Shown: positions 1 through 9,513 of the stretch, piece after piece
Position numbering within the stretch: the stretch's first letter is position 1
How the letters are laid out: each line of letters begins with the position of its first letter
NCBI GenBank assembly: GCA_002331385.1
Contig: DCYB01000005.1
Coordinates: 62,001-126,000 of the forward strand
Length of the DNA: 64,000 bases
Direction: 5' to 3'
DNA from: Comamonadaceae bacterium UBA2121
Lineage (GTDB): Bacteria; Pseudomonadota; Gammaproteobacteria; Burkholderiales; Burkholderiaceae_C
Translations under genes and position numbers: made by a program
Notes under the pieces: generated by a model
Told to the model about the DNA's origin: nothing
The model's input: the letters and a program-made list of their open reading frames with translations, nothing else
Database searches by the model: none

Positions 1-742
1 GCGCAGGCGCAAGCCGCACCTGGGCATAGCGAAAGCCCTTGCCGATCTCGCCCAGCACGTCGCTGGCGGGCACGCGCAGGTTCTTGAAATGCAGCACGCC
101 GTGGCCGCCGGTGAAGCACGAATCCATCGCGTCCATGCTGCGCTCGAGCACGATCTCGGGACGGTTCATGTCGGACAGGAACATCGTCGCCGAGCCGTCT
201 TCCATGCGCGCCATGATGATGGTGTAGTCCGCGCCTTCCGCGCCGGTGATGAACCACTTGGTGCCGTTGATGAGGTAGTCATCGCCATCACGCACCGCCG
301 TCGTCGCCAGCATCGAGGGATCGGCCCCCGCTCCTGGCGATGGCTCCGTCATGGCAAAGCACGAGCGCAGTCGGCCTTCGACCTGCGGGCGCAGCCAGCG
401 CTCTTTCTGCGCGGGCGTGGCGACTTCCTCCATCAGGTGGATGTTGCCTTCATCGGGCGCATGGATGTTCATCGCCGTCGGGCCCAGCCAAGAATAACCA
501 GCCTCTTCGAACACCACCGCTTTTTCGATGTGCGTCAGCCCCATGCCACCCATTTCGCGCGAGGCGTGGGGCGTGATCAGGTTCGCCTCCCTGGCGCGCT
601 GCACCAGCTCGCGACGCAGCTCTTCACTGGGGCCATGCGAAGACTGGCGCGGATCGCGCTCCATCGGAATCACCTGCTCGGCGATGAATTGACGCGTTCT
701 GTCGCGCAGCTCGCGCAGTTCAGGGGACAGGGAAAAGTCCAT
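1..742 (-). CDS. Acyl-CoA dehydrogenase, C-terminus cut by left edge
   Basis: This is a FAD-dependent acyl-CoA dehydrogenase that would oxidise an acyl-CoA to the 2-enoyl-CoA. About 247 residues are visible and the C-terminal helical domain with the catalytic base lies outside the window. The sequence begins MDFSLSPELRELRD, typical of the family. It has the FAD-binding motif CFAMTEP at about residues 128-134 and NGTKWFITGA at about 159-168. The start is set by the ATG read leftward from 742. It is divergent from the GntR regulator at 929, with a FadR-type operator between them. The internal extension suggests the longer-chain dehydrogenases rather than the short butyryl type. Family is certain; substrate is unknown. 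Confidence 0.93.
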   Translation of the reverse strand, partial: MDFSLSPELRELRDRTRQFIAEQVIPMERDPRQSSHGPSEELRRELVQRAREANLITPHASREMGGMGLTHIEKAVVFEEAGYSWLGPTAMNIHAPDEGNIHLMEEVATPAQKERWLRPQVEGRLRSCFAMTEPSPGAGADPSMLATTAVRDGDDYLINGTKWFITGAEGADYTIIMARMEDGSATMFLSDMNRPEIVLERSMDAMDSCFTGGHGVLHFKNLRVPASDVLGEIGKGFRYAQVRLAPA

Positions 743-812
743 GAAAGCCTCCTCGAAAAAGAATCGTGACCACCCGCATGACAGTCTGCGGTCCAGACCT
801 GTCGCACATCAA

Positions 813-825
813 ATTGTTGAACAAT
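813..825. promoter_or_regulatory. FadR-subfamily GntR operator
   Basis: The perfect inverted repeat ATTGTT-G-AACAAT lies in the 186-base gap between the divergent acyl-CoA dehydrogenase and GntR genes. Its core TTGTTGAACAA fits the TNGTNNNACNA operator pattern known for FadR-subfamily GntR proteins. The position suggests that the regulator at 929 controls both directions. This is a motif match only. Confidence 0.7.
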
Positions 826-928
826 ATTGAAACACAATCAAGCCGCCTCCTGCTATCCTGTTGGTGACACCTGCCGCAGCACCCGCTGTTCGTGCAGGCC
901 GGTTTGCCCCAACCCATTGCGCAGCACC

Positions 929-1630
929 ATGCCCAGTTCACACACCGACCAGACCGCTGACGACGTCGGCACCGACCACGCCACAGAGCGCTCGCACAGC
1001 GCCTCCGGCAGCGTTTTCTACGGCATCATGAACGGGCTGGAAACCCGCGCCTTCGTGCCGGGGCAGCGCCTGGTGGAGGTCGACCTGGCCGCGCAATATG
1101 GCGTGAGCCGCAACTCCGTGCGCGAGGCGCTGCAGCGCCTGTCCTCGGAGGGCGTGGTCGAGTTGTCGCGCAACAAGGGCGCCGCGATCCGCTCGCTCGA
1201 CATGGAGCAGACGCTGGAAGTCCTCGACGTGGCCGAGCGCATGACCGGCCTGCTCGCCCGCAGCGCCGCCAAAGGCATTGCTGCGGGCCATTCCGCTGTG
1301 CCCATCGAAACCGCGATGCGTGAACTCGCACAGGCCGACGCCGCGCACGACCACGAAGCCTTTGCGCGCGCGCGCCGTGCGCTGTACCGCGCCTTGCTGG
1401 CCACCAGCGGCAGTCAGGAACTGCGCCGCCTGTTCCCGTCCATCCAGATGCCCATCGTCTATGCGCAGCACCGCCCGAGTGCGCTGCAGAAAGTGCGCAT
1501 GCGCGACTACCAGGCCATGGCGCAGGCCATCCTCGCGGGCAATCCCGCCGCCGCCGACAAGGCCGGCATGGCCCACGTGCACAACGTTCGCACGGCCATC
1601 GAGCAACAGGCGCGCATCCACGCGCCCTGA
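929..1630 (+). CDS. GntR family transcriptional regulator (FCD type)
   Basis: This is a 233-residue one-component regulator. The N-terminal winged helix (about residues 25-90) contains the helix-turn-helix VDLAAQYGVSRNSVREALQRL-like segment typical of the FadR subfamily. The all-helical C-terminal ligand-binding (FCD) domain follows. The ATG at 929 is preferred over the in-frame ATG at 827 because the latter would place the palindromic operator at 813-825 beside the start codon and adds a low-complexity leader. The neighbours, a divergent acyl-CoA dehydrogenase and a downstream HMG-CoA reductase, suggest it senses an acyl-CoA or organic acid of that pathway. The ligand is not known. Confidence 0.88.
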   Translation: MPSSHTDQTADDVGTDHATERSHSASGSVFYGIMNGLETRAFVPGQRLVEVDLAAQYGVSRNSVREALQRLSSEGVVELSRNKGAAIRSLDMEQTLEVLDVAERMTGLLARSAAKGIAAGHSAVPIETAMRELAQADAAHDHEAFARARRALYRALLATSGSQELRRLFPSIQMPIVYAQHRPSALQKVRMRDYQAMAQAILAGNPAAADKAGMAHVHNVRTAIEQQARIHAP

Positions 1631-1747
1631 ACCGGCGCGCCTCCGCATCAGCCCTCATTGCTGGGCGTGGATCGATTGCATACAGTGGTTGGCGCTGCCC
1701 GCCACATCGGCTTGGGGCAGTCCGTCACTTCAACCGGAATTGCGCCC

Positions 1748-3037
<1,290 letters not shown>

Positions 3038-3142
3038 CGGCAATTCCTAGCGGATGGTGGAAGGAGGAAGCTGGATGGCGCAGCTCGGCACGCGCCATCC
3101 CGACCACGCACAGGGCACGCCCCGATCCGCGACAATCCCCCT

Positions 3143-3397
3143 ATGACGAACGCCCCACCCGCCCAGCCACGCAATCCGCTGCATGGCATCACCCTTGAAC
3201 GCATGGTGACCGACCTCGCCGACTATTTCGGCTGGCTCGAACTGGGCCAGCGCATCCCCGTGCGCTGCTTCACGCACGATCCGAGCGTTGCATCGAGCCT
3301 CAAGTTCCTGCGCAAAACCCCGTGGGCACGGGAAAAGGTCGAGGGCCTGTATCTGTTCATGCTGCGAGAGCAGCGCCGCAACGGGCAATCCGGCTGA
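3143..3397 (+). CDS. VF530 family (DUF2132) small protein
   Basis: This 84-residue protein has the family signature NPLHGITLE, then GWLELGQRIPVRCF, SSLKFLRKTPWAREKVE and a C-terminal LYL. VF530-type proteins are small and conserved in proteobacteria, and a structure of the founding member was interpreted as DNA binding. No pathway is known. It stands alone between the HMG-CoA reductase gene and a lower-GC stretch without genes, so it marks the last backbone gene on that side. Confidence 0.85.
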   Translation: MTNAPPAQPRNPLHGITLERMVTDLADYFGWLELGQRIPVRCFTHDPSVASSLKFLRKTPWAREKVEGLYLFMLREQRRNGQSG

Positions 3398-4211
3398 TTG
3401 CCGCGACCCTCGCGCGTTTGCTTCGCTGTCTCCAAACTTCGCTACATTGGAGTCCAACACCACACGGCTCCGCGCCGACCCACATAGATACCAGACAGGA
3501 AGCTTTTGACAAAGGCTCGAACTCGATGTCTATAGGAATCACCTGATAAGCACCTCGGGAGCCATGCAAATTCTCGAAAGCATTTGAATTAAAGAGTTTT
3601 TCAAGCCGAAAGGTCACGCTATTCAACTCACTAACGACCGTCGTTGTTCGACCTAAGCGGGCCTCCGGACACCAGCTTGGGGTCTGCAACGAATGCCGCT
3701 GATCGTATCCGCAACGCCTCCTAGCGATCACTGTCTCATACCAATCATCCGAGTATCGACAGCGGCGACTGCGCAATGGAAGGTTTCAACTGCACATCGG
3801 ATAGCGACCATCAAGTAGAGCTAAATAGGCCGCTGTCACATTGGGTAGTAGGTACTCGCAAGCAGATGCAATCGAATAGTACCGAGAAGGTCACGCATAA
3901 GTCCCGAGGCGGAACCAATCCATTCGGTTTCCCGGCACTTTGCGAAACAGCCCCCGCTCGTCGAGACGGGGACGGAAAATGGAACACCGTCCAACCGGAT
4001 AGTGTGGCCTGCAGTGAAGTCGCGCTTGACCTGTTTTATACGGTCCGGCGCGTCCGTCACGAAGAGGTCGCTTCTTGCGTCATGAGTTCCTTGAAAATAG
4101 CACCATCTACGACTTGCCATCGCTAGGTGACTCCCTCCATCTTCCTGTACTCGACAAACCCACCCCCAGTCATCTACAGTGTTTCGAACGCCCTAGTCTG
4201 CAGATATTTTT
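3398..4211. other. 814-base lower-GC stretch with no recognisable gene
   Basis: This gap separates the backbone gene VF530 from the catabolic island. Reading frames of up to 139 codons exist on both strands, but none gives a recognisable domain, and codon use looks random. Small inverted repeats are present, for example CTCCAA at 3430 with TTGGAG at 3447, and CCCCG at 3952 with CGGGG at 3967 around the palindrome CTCGTCGAG. Base composition is nearer 50% GC than its surroundings. It may be eroded sequence at the edge of an acquired island or the long leader of something unrecognised. No function is claimed. Confidence 0.6.
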
Positions 4212-5186
4212 TTACTGCTCGATCTTGATATTGGCAGTCTTCACAAGCTCCGTCCATTTCTTCACTTCGCTCTTAAGGAAGTCCGACGTTTCCTGCGGGC
4301 CGCCCGGGACCTGAGTTGCGTAGAGATTCTTGAAGGTTTCTTTGGTCGAAGCCTCGTTGGAGATTTCCTTCACTGCTTCGGTGAGCTTCTTGACAACCTC
4401 TGGCGGCGTCTTCGCAGGGGCGAGCAACATGTACACGGCTTCTACGTCATACCCCTTCAGGCCCGATTCTTGCACCGTTGGCAGTTGCGGGAAAAAAGGC
4501 GAGCGCTCTTTGCCAGTGCTAGCAAGCGCCTTGATCTTTCCGGCGTGCACCAACGGCGCAGCAGTGGTGATGCTGTCAAACATCAGCGAAATGGTTCCTG
4601 AGACCAAATCCACCTCTGCTGGCGAAACCCCCCTGTAAGGGACGTGAGTCATGCGCGTGCTCGACATTGCGTCAAAAAGCTCCACGGACATATGTGTAGT
4701 CGATCCAACCCCCGCCGAGCCGTAGGTGAGCTTGGTACCAGCCTTCGCTGCGGCAGTTAAGTCTTGAATGGATTTGTAGGGCGAATCATTGGGGACGACC
4801 ACCAGATTTGGGGTAGACGCGATGAGCGCGATCGGCTGCAGGTCTTGATCCCAGCGGTAGTTGTTCTTGCCCAGCGCTTCATTGATGGCCACGTAGTTAG
4901 CCGCCATGACGATCGTGTAGCCGTCGGCCGGGGCCTGCGAGGTCATTTTGACGGCGACGTTACCGCCAGCGCCTGGCCGATTGTCCACGATGAAGGCCTT
5001 GCCCATCGCGGCGCTTAACTTTTGCGCATAGAGCCTTGCCAATTGGTCGGTGAGTCCACCTGGCGCGAAGCCCACCAGCATCTTGACCGGCTTGTTCGGG
5101 AAGTCATCAGTGGCGTGACTGCTTGAGGCGAAAGCCATACAGGCAACGCCCACAAGGCTAGCTGAGAACGCGTAACTAAAGCTCAT
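4212..5186 (-). CDS. Bug family (TctC-like) periplasmic solute receptor
   Basis: This 324-residue extracytoplasmic receptor belongs to the tripartite tricarboxylate transporter class. It has an N-terminal signal peptide ending near SSSHA-T (about residue 25). The Bug landmarks follow: FPNKPVKMLVGFAPGG with the two-loop ligand clamp (GGLTD), VDNRPGAGGN, the YGSAGVGS segment and VPYRG. No TctA or TctB membrane partner is in the window, so it is an orphan receptor, as is common in Burkholderiales, and must use membrane subunits encoded elsewhere. It is divergent from the SDR gene at 5309 and shares a gap with a strong inverted repeat, so it very likely delivers the carboxylate that the adjacent genes degrade. 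Confidence 0.93.
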   Translation of the reverse strand: MSFSYAFSASLVGVACMAFASSSHATDDFPNKPVKMLVGFAPGGLTDQLARLYAQKLSAAMGKAFIVDNRPGAGGNVAVKMTSQAPADGYTIVMAANYVAINEALGKNNYRWDQDLQPIALIASTPNLVVVPNDSPYKSIQDLTAAAKAGTKLTYGSAGVGSTTHMSVELFDAMSSTRMTHVPYRGVSPAEVDLVSGTISLMFDSITTAAPLVHAGKIKALASTGKERSPFFPQLPTVQESGLKGYDVEAVYMLLAPAKTPPEVVKKLTEAVKEISNEASTKETFKNLYATQVPGGPQETSDFLKSEVKKWTELVKTANIKIEQ

Positions 5187-5221
5187 GGTTGTCTCCTAAA
5201 AATTCGATAACTCGTAGATCT

Positions 5222-5288
5222 ATTCGAAATATCGTTCTTGAATTATAATTGAAACCGACATACTGTAAAGTACTACGATATTTCGAAT
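5222..5288. promoter_or_regulatory. 14-bp inverted repeat pair, likely operator of the island
   Basis: ATTCGAAATATCGT at 5222-5235 is matched by its perfect reverse complement ACGATATTTCGAAT at 5275-5288, with 39 bases between. A related half-site, ATTCGATAACTCG, lies just left at about 5202. The pair sits in the 122-base gap between the receptor gene and the SDR operon, so it can govern both. The IclR protein encoded at 10726 is the obvious candidate to bind it. Binding is inferred from position only. Confidence 0.65.
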
Positions 5289-5308
5289 TTTCTTTAAAGG
5301 AGACAAGC

Positions 5309-6061
5309 ATGGATATGGGTTTGCAAGGCCGGGTGGTGGTCGTGACGGGATCTGCCCGGGGCATAGGTAAGGCAGCAGTCACGGCGCTGGCGCGTGAAGG
5401 AGCGAAAGTGGTGGTGACGGATATTGATTCCTCAGCCATCGACTCCACCGTCTCCGAGCTGAGGGCCGAAGGTGCCGAGGCGATTGGTTTGGTGGCCGAT
5501 GTGTGCGATGCGCAGCAGGTGCAAAGCTTGGGGGATCGGGTGAAGACTGAATTTGGCAGGTTGGACATTCTGGTCAACAACGCCGGCTTTACGCGAGACA
5601 AGTACCTCACAAAGATGGCCGATCAGGAATGGGATTCGGTGGTCAACACCATCCTGCGCGGTGCCTATCTCATGACCAAGACGGCACTTCCGATGATGAT
5701 GGAGCGCAAGTGGGGGCGCGTCATCAACATTTCTTCACGTGCGCACCTGGGCAATCCCGGTCAAACCAACTACGCGGCAGCTAAGGCTGGACTTATCGGC
5801 TTCACGCGTTCACTAGCGCTGGAGCAGGGCAAGTTCAACATCACTGCCAATGCCATTGCACCCGGGTTTATCGAAACGGAGCTTGTTAAGGCGCTTCCCA
5901 CGTACGAACGCCTGCGTGATGCGGCGCTTGCGAGAAATCCGCTGCCGCGTCTTGGCTCACCAGAAGACATTGCAAATGCCATCGTGTTTCTCGCGTCGGA
6001 TCGTGCGGGATACATCACCGGTGAAACCTTACATGTTACCGGCGGTCGTTATTCGTCGTGA
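5309..6061 (+). CDS. Short-chain dehydrogenase/reductase (FabG-like)
   Basis: This is a 250-residue classical SDR, probably the 3-hydroxyacyl-CoA dehydrogenase of the island. The nucleotide-binding TGSARGIG motif is at about residues 13-20 and VVTDID after beta-2 favours NAD. NNAG follows, then a catalytic Ser in INISSRAH and the YAAAK Tyr/Lys pair. The start at 5309 has the ribosome-binding site AAAGGAGA 7 bases upstream. It is the first gene of a tightly packed operon, and the MaoC gene follows with its ribosome-binding site overlapping the stop codon. Substrate is inferred from neighbours. Confidence 0.92.
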   Translation: MDMGLQGRVVVVTGSARGIGKAAVTALAREGAKVVVTDIDSSAIDSTVSELRAEGAEAIGLVADVCDAQQVQSLGDRVKTEFGRLDILVNNAGFTRDKYLTKMADQEWDSVVNTILRGAYLMTKTALPMMMERKWGRVINISSRAHLGNPGQTNYAAAKAGLIGFTRSLALEQGKFNITANAIAPGFIETELVKALPTYERLRDAALARNPLPRLGSPEDIANAIVFLASDRAGYITGETLHVTGGRYSS

Positions 6062-6072
6062 AGGAGTCGATC

Positions 6073-6555
6073 ATGGATTCGCATATTTTTTCTCAACGGG
6101 CGCCGATCGATTGGCATGCTCTGCAGGAGGGCGACGCATTCGATACTGCCAGCCGCACCATCACCGAAACCGACGTGGTGAACTTCGCCTGTCTCTCAGG
6201 CGATTTCAATCGTCTGCACGTGGACCGCGAATATGCAGCGGCTACCCCTTTCGGACAACGAATCGCGCATGGTCTGTTAGTGTTGTCCGTGCTTTCGGGG
6301 TTGACGACGCAGTCCTCGGCCTACCGATTGTTGGAGCCATCAATTCTGGCACTCAAAGACATTGCCTGTCGCTTCCCCAGGCCTACGTTCCTCGGCGACA
6401 CCATTCGCGTGCGCGTCAGCGTTCAGAGCAAGCATGATGCAGGCAAGCCTGATCGTGCTGAAGTACTGTTCCGCCGCGAAGCCATTAACCAGCGCGACGA
6501 AGTGGTAGTGCAGGCCGACTTTCGCATGCTGCTGCAAAAAGGGGCTGCTGTATGA
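6073..6555 (+). CDS. MaoC-like enoyl-CoA hydratase
   Basis: This 160-residue hot-dog-fold dehydratase/hydratase carries the MaoC motif SGDFNRLHVDREYA...FGQRIAHG, with D44 and H49 as the catalytic pair. It would hydrate the enoyl-CoA made by the acyl-CoA dehydrogenase at 9510 and feed the SDR upstream. The ATG at 6073 is chosen because AAGGAG lies 6 bases before it; an in-frame GTG at 6058 would overlap the SDR stop. Its stop overlaps the next start by four bases (ATGA), indicating translational coupling. Confidence 0.9.
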   Translation: MDSHIFSQRAPIDWHALQEGDAFDTASRTITETDVVNFACLSGDFNRLHVDREYAAATPFGQRIAHGLLVLSVLSGLTTQSSAYRLLEPSILALKDIACRFPRPTFLGDTIRVRVSVQSKHDAGKPDRAEVLFRREAINQRDEVVVQADFRMLLQKGAAV

Positions 6556-8690
6556 GTGAGTTTGCAGATCTTTCAGCACTGGTGTCGCCGCGCTCCGTAG
6601 TGATCGTAGGCGCATCGGAAAAGGAAGCCAGCCAAGGCAAGCGCCTACTCGATAACGTGGTACAGCATTCGCGGTTCAAGGGCGATTTGTATCTGGTCAA
6701 TCCGAGCTATGAATCGATGGGGAGCAATCGCTGCTGGCCCAGCGTGGCAGCCATTGGCGAGGAAAAACCAGGTGTGCAGATCGATTTGGCTCTGGTCATC
6801 GTGAACGCCCGTCACGTTTTGACAACACTCGGTCAATGCGCGGACATGGGCATTCAATGCGCAGTCGTTATGACTTCGGGCTTTGGCGAAACCGACGCGC
6901 AAGGCAAGTCGCTGGAAGCTGAAATCACCGCGCTTGCACGGCGCACGGGCCTGCGCATCTATGGGCCCAACTGCCCAGGCTTTGTGAATGTAGCCGAGCA
7001 ACTGGGGTTCACCTTCTCTCCCTCTTATAAGAACGACTTGAATCCCGGCTCCGTGGGGGTCGCCACCCAAGGAGGTGGATTGGGCCGCAATATCTTGCAA
7101 GGTCTTGGTTACGGCGATGGCGTGGCTCTTTGGTTTTCGCCTGGCAACGAAGCCGATCTGGATGTTCCTGATTTCATAGCCCATATGGCAACAGATGAGA
7201 ACATTCGTGTCATATCGGTGCTGATGGAAGGCGTAAACGACGGGCGCCGTCTGATCGATGCCCTCAAACTGGCGCAAGCACACGGCAAGCCGGTAGTGAT
7301 CCTGAAGATTGGACGGTCCGAATTAGGCATCAAGGCAGCGCAGTCACACACCGGTTCATTGGCTGGTTCGGCAGCGGTGAACAGTGCGGCTTTCAGGCAA
7401 TTTGGAGCGATTGAAGTCGACGACTTGGATGAATTGGTAGCCGTCTCGCGCATGCTCAGCTCCGCTGTTCATGAACGCAAGGCTGGTCTGTGTATCGTCA
7501 CTTTTTCGGGCGGTACCGCCGCGCTTGCCGCAGACATCGCAGGGGCGAACGGGCTGAGCCTTGCATCTCTTTCACCGGTCACTCACGACAAGCTCTCCAG
7601 CTTGTTACCTAGTTTTGCCAGCATTGCGAATCCGGTGGATACGACGGCGGATATTCTGCGCGACTCCGACATGCTACGTCGCTGTTTGCAAGCCATATGC
7701 AATGATTCGAACGTTGGTACGGTACTGTTTCCGATACCTATGGACTACGGTGAAATCACCGAACAAATGGGACGGACCATTGCCGAGGTTGCGGCAACCA
7801 GCCAGGCGCAAGTGGTTCCGGTTTGGATGAGCCGCAAACTTGGAGGTGGGTATGAGGTGATGGATCGGGCGGGATTAATGCCATTTTTCTCGATCACTTC
7901 AGCGATATCTGCAATCCGAAAATGCAAGACCGTGTCCGTTTCAAAGGGCGTGAAAGCAGGCACTGCACCTGTAGACAATGCAGCAGATTCGCATGCCCCG
8001 TCTACCCAGGCACGCACCGAAGTGGCTGCCAAGCAATTGCTACGCGCACATGGTATCAACATTCCGCATGGGCAGCTTGCCCGTTCCGAAGCCGAAGCCG
8101 TGACAGCGGCCGAGGAAATTGGCTTTCCTGTCGTCATGAAGATCGTGAGCGCTCAGATTCCTCACAAGACAGAGGCCGGTGGCGTGCGCCTTTCCATCGA
8201 GAATGCGCAGGCAGCGCGTATGGCGTATGCATCGATTCTGGAATCGGTGCATAAGTACAGCCCTGAGGCCTTGGTGGATGGCGTGCTGGTAGAGAAGATG
8301 CTTCCAAGAGGTGGGCGCGAAATGTTGATTGGCGTGCACCAAGACAATACCTTCGGGCCCGTGCTGACGGTGGGGCTGGGAGGTATTTACGTGGAAGTAC
8401 TCAAGGACGTAGCGCACCGCGTTCTGCCCATCACACGGGATGATGCCAGCGCCATGCTGCGGGAACTTAAGACATTCGCTTTGCTTGAAGGCGTGCGTGG
8501 TGAGGCTGGTGCTGATCTGCACGCGCTTGAAGACCTGCTCATGAAAGTGTCGCAGTTCGCACAATCTCAAGATGGGGAACTTCGCGAGCTGGATCTCAAC
8601 CCCGTCTGGGTGGGTGCACAAGGCCAGGGCGCGATCGCGCTGGATGCGTTGATCGTTCAAGCGGCGCTTACCAAACCATCCCATCAATGA
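6552..8690 (+). CDS. Acyl-CoA synthetase, NDP (ADP)-forming
   Basis: This 712-residue fused alpha-beta enzyme is of the acetate-CoA ligase (ADP-forming)/Pat family. Domains in order are a CoA-binding Rossmann domain (about 8-135), a succinyl-CoA-ligase-like domain (about 150-440) with the phosphorylated histidine H266 in SHTGSLAGS, and a C-terminal ATP-grasp domain (about 480-705) with GFPVVMKIVS and the LVEKML segment. It could activate the imported acid at the cost of ATP to ADP, or recover ATP from an end-product acyl-CoA. A second, AMP-forming ligase at 12651 suggests that the two act at different steps. It is translationally coupled to MaoC. Confidence 0.92.
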   Translation: MSEFADLSALVSPRSVVIVGASEKEASQGKRLLDNVVQHSRFKGDLYLVNPSYESMGSNRCWPSVAAIGEEKPGVQIDLALVIVNARHVLTTLGQCADMGIQCAVVMTSGFGETDAQGKSLEAEITALARRTGLRIYGPNCPGFVNVAEQLGFTFSPSYKNDLNPGSVGVATQGGGLGRNILQGLGYGDGVALWFSPGNEADLDVPDFIAHMATDENIRVISVLMEGVNDGRRLIDALKLAQAHGKPVVILKIGRSELGIKAAQSHTGSLAGSAAVNSAAFRQFGAIEVDDLDELVAVSRMLSSAVHERKAGLCIVTFSGGTAALAADIAGANGLSLASLSPVTHDKLSSLLPSFASIANPVDTTADILRDSDMLRRCLQAICNDSNVGTVLFPIPMDYGEITEQMGRTIAEVAATSQAQVVPVWMSRKLGGGYEVMDRAGLMPFFSITSAISAIRKCKTVSVSKGVKAGTAPVDNAADSHAPSTQARTEVAAKQLLRAHGINIPHGQLARSEAEAVTAAEEIGFPVVMKIVSAQIPHKTEAGGVRLSIENAQAARMAYASILESVHKYSPEALVDGVLVEKMLPRGGREMLIGVHQDNTFGPVLTVGLGGIYVEVLKDVAHRVLPITRDDASAMLRELKTFALLEGVRGEAGADLHALEDLLMKVSQFAQSQDGELRELDLNPVWVGAQGQGAIALDALIVQAALTKPSHQ

Positions 8691-8721
8691 ATAAATCAAT
8701 GAAGACAACGGAGACTTGAAT

Positions 8722-9513
8722 ATGGCGATTTCAACTGCAATCGGATACGCAACCTTGCACGATATCTTTGTACGCGGCAGAGACCTATCAAAGGACATCA
8801 TCCCGAACCTGGATTTTGTAGACATGGTGGGTCTGAGTATTTTCGGCAAGGTGCCCGAAGGCAACTTCAAACGCATGATTAACGTACTGATGGTCACTTC
8901 CACCGATCACGGCTTTACCCCCAGCTCTATGTGCGCGCGCCTCACCTATCTGGGAGCGCCAGAATCACTTCAGGGCGCAGTGGCTGCGGGGCTGCTCGGT
9001 GCGGGCGATCGCTATCTGGGCGTTACGCAGAATGTAGCCGAGATGCTGCAATCAGAGTCACACGACATAGCAGTCGACGCGCCTCAATCTGCATTTGATG
9101 CACGCGCGAAAGACCTGCTTGTGCGCTATAAGCAGCAAGGAAAACGCATCTACGGCGTGGGGCATCCAATTCACACTGACGGCGATCCTCGCGTTCCGTC
9201 GCTACGTGCCATTAGCCGGGAGTGCGCTTACTACCGCAGTGGCTGGCGGTTGTTGGACGCCTTGGAAAAAATCAACCTCCAGGAGTTTGGAAAGCATTTG
9301 CCCATCAACGGCGCGGGTGCGATGGGTGCGATTGCCGCAGATCTCGGGCTAGACTCCAAGGCGGCGCGCGGTCTTGCGCTAGTGGGACGCACTGCAGGTT
9401 TGGTTGGACATTTACTGGAGGAGGCTGTGACACCTTCCGCGCCTGATATGTGGAGGGTAGTGCTGGAAAAAGAGACGTCTGCTGAACTGGCAGCGCGTGG
9501 GGGCAAGGCATGA
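8722..9513 (+). CDS. Citryl-CoA-lyase-like protein (citrate synthase fold)
   Basis: This 263-residue protein matches the citryl-CoA lyase module that forms the C-terminus of ATP-citrate lyase. TDHGFTPSS carries H63, equivalent to the first active-site His. YGVGHPIHTDGDPRV carries H148, equivalent to the second. The C-terminus has RTAGLVGHLLEE. At the third catalytic position the usual NVDG reads NGAG, with A198 where Asp is expected. The ATG at 8722 follows CGGAG by 8 bases; an in-frame TTG at 8716 is less likely. It overlaps the next start by four bases. In a pathway without a thiolase it is the candidate for C-C cleavage of a 3-hydroxy-acyl-CoA. Whether it is an active lyase with the Asp missing is open. 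Confidence 0.82.
   Translation: MAISTAIGYATLHDIFVRGRDLSKDIIPNLDFVDMVGLSIFGKVPEGNFKRMINVLMVTSTDHGFTPSSMCARLTYLGAPESLQGAVAAGLLGAGDRYLGVTQNVAEMLQSESHDIAVDAPQSAFDARAKDLLVRYKQQGKRIYGVGHPIHTDGDPRVPSLRAISRECAYYRSGWRLLDALEKINLQEFGKHLPINGAGAMGAIAADLGLDSKAARGLALVGRTAGLVGHLLEEAVTPSAPDMWRVVLEKETSAELAARGGKA

Noticed and set aside
3776..4126. 116-codon reading frame in the left-edge gap
   Set aside because: Its product has no domain, an overlapping frame of similar length exists on the other strand, and there is no ribosome-binding site, so it is not called a gene.
9095..9352. Small plus-strand frame inside the lyase-like gene
   Set aside because: It lies wholly within a well-supported gene in another frame.
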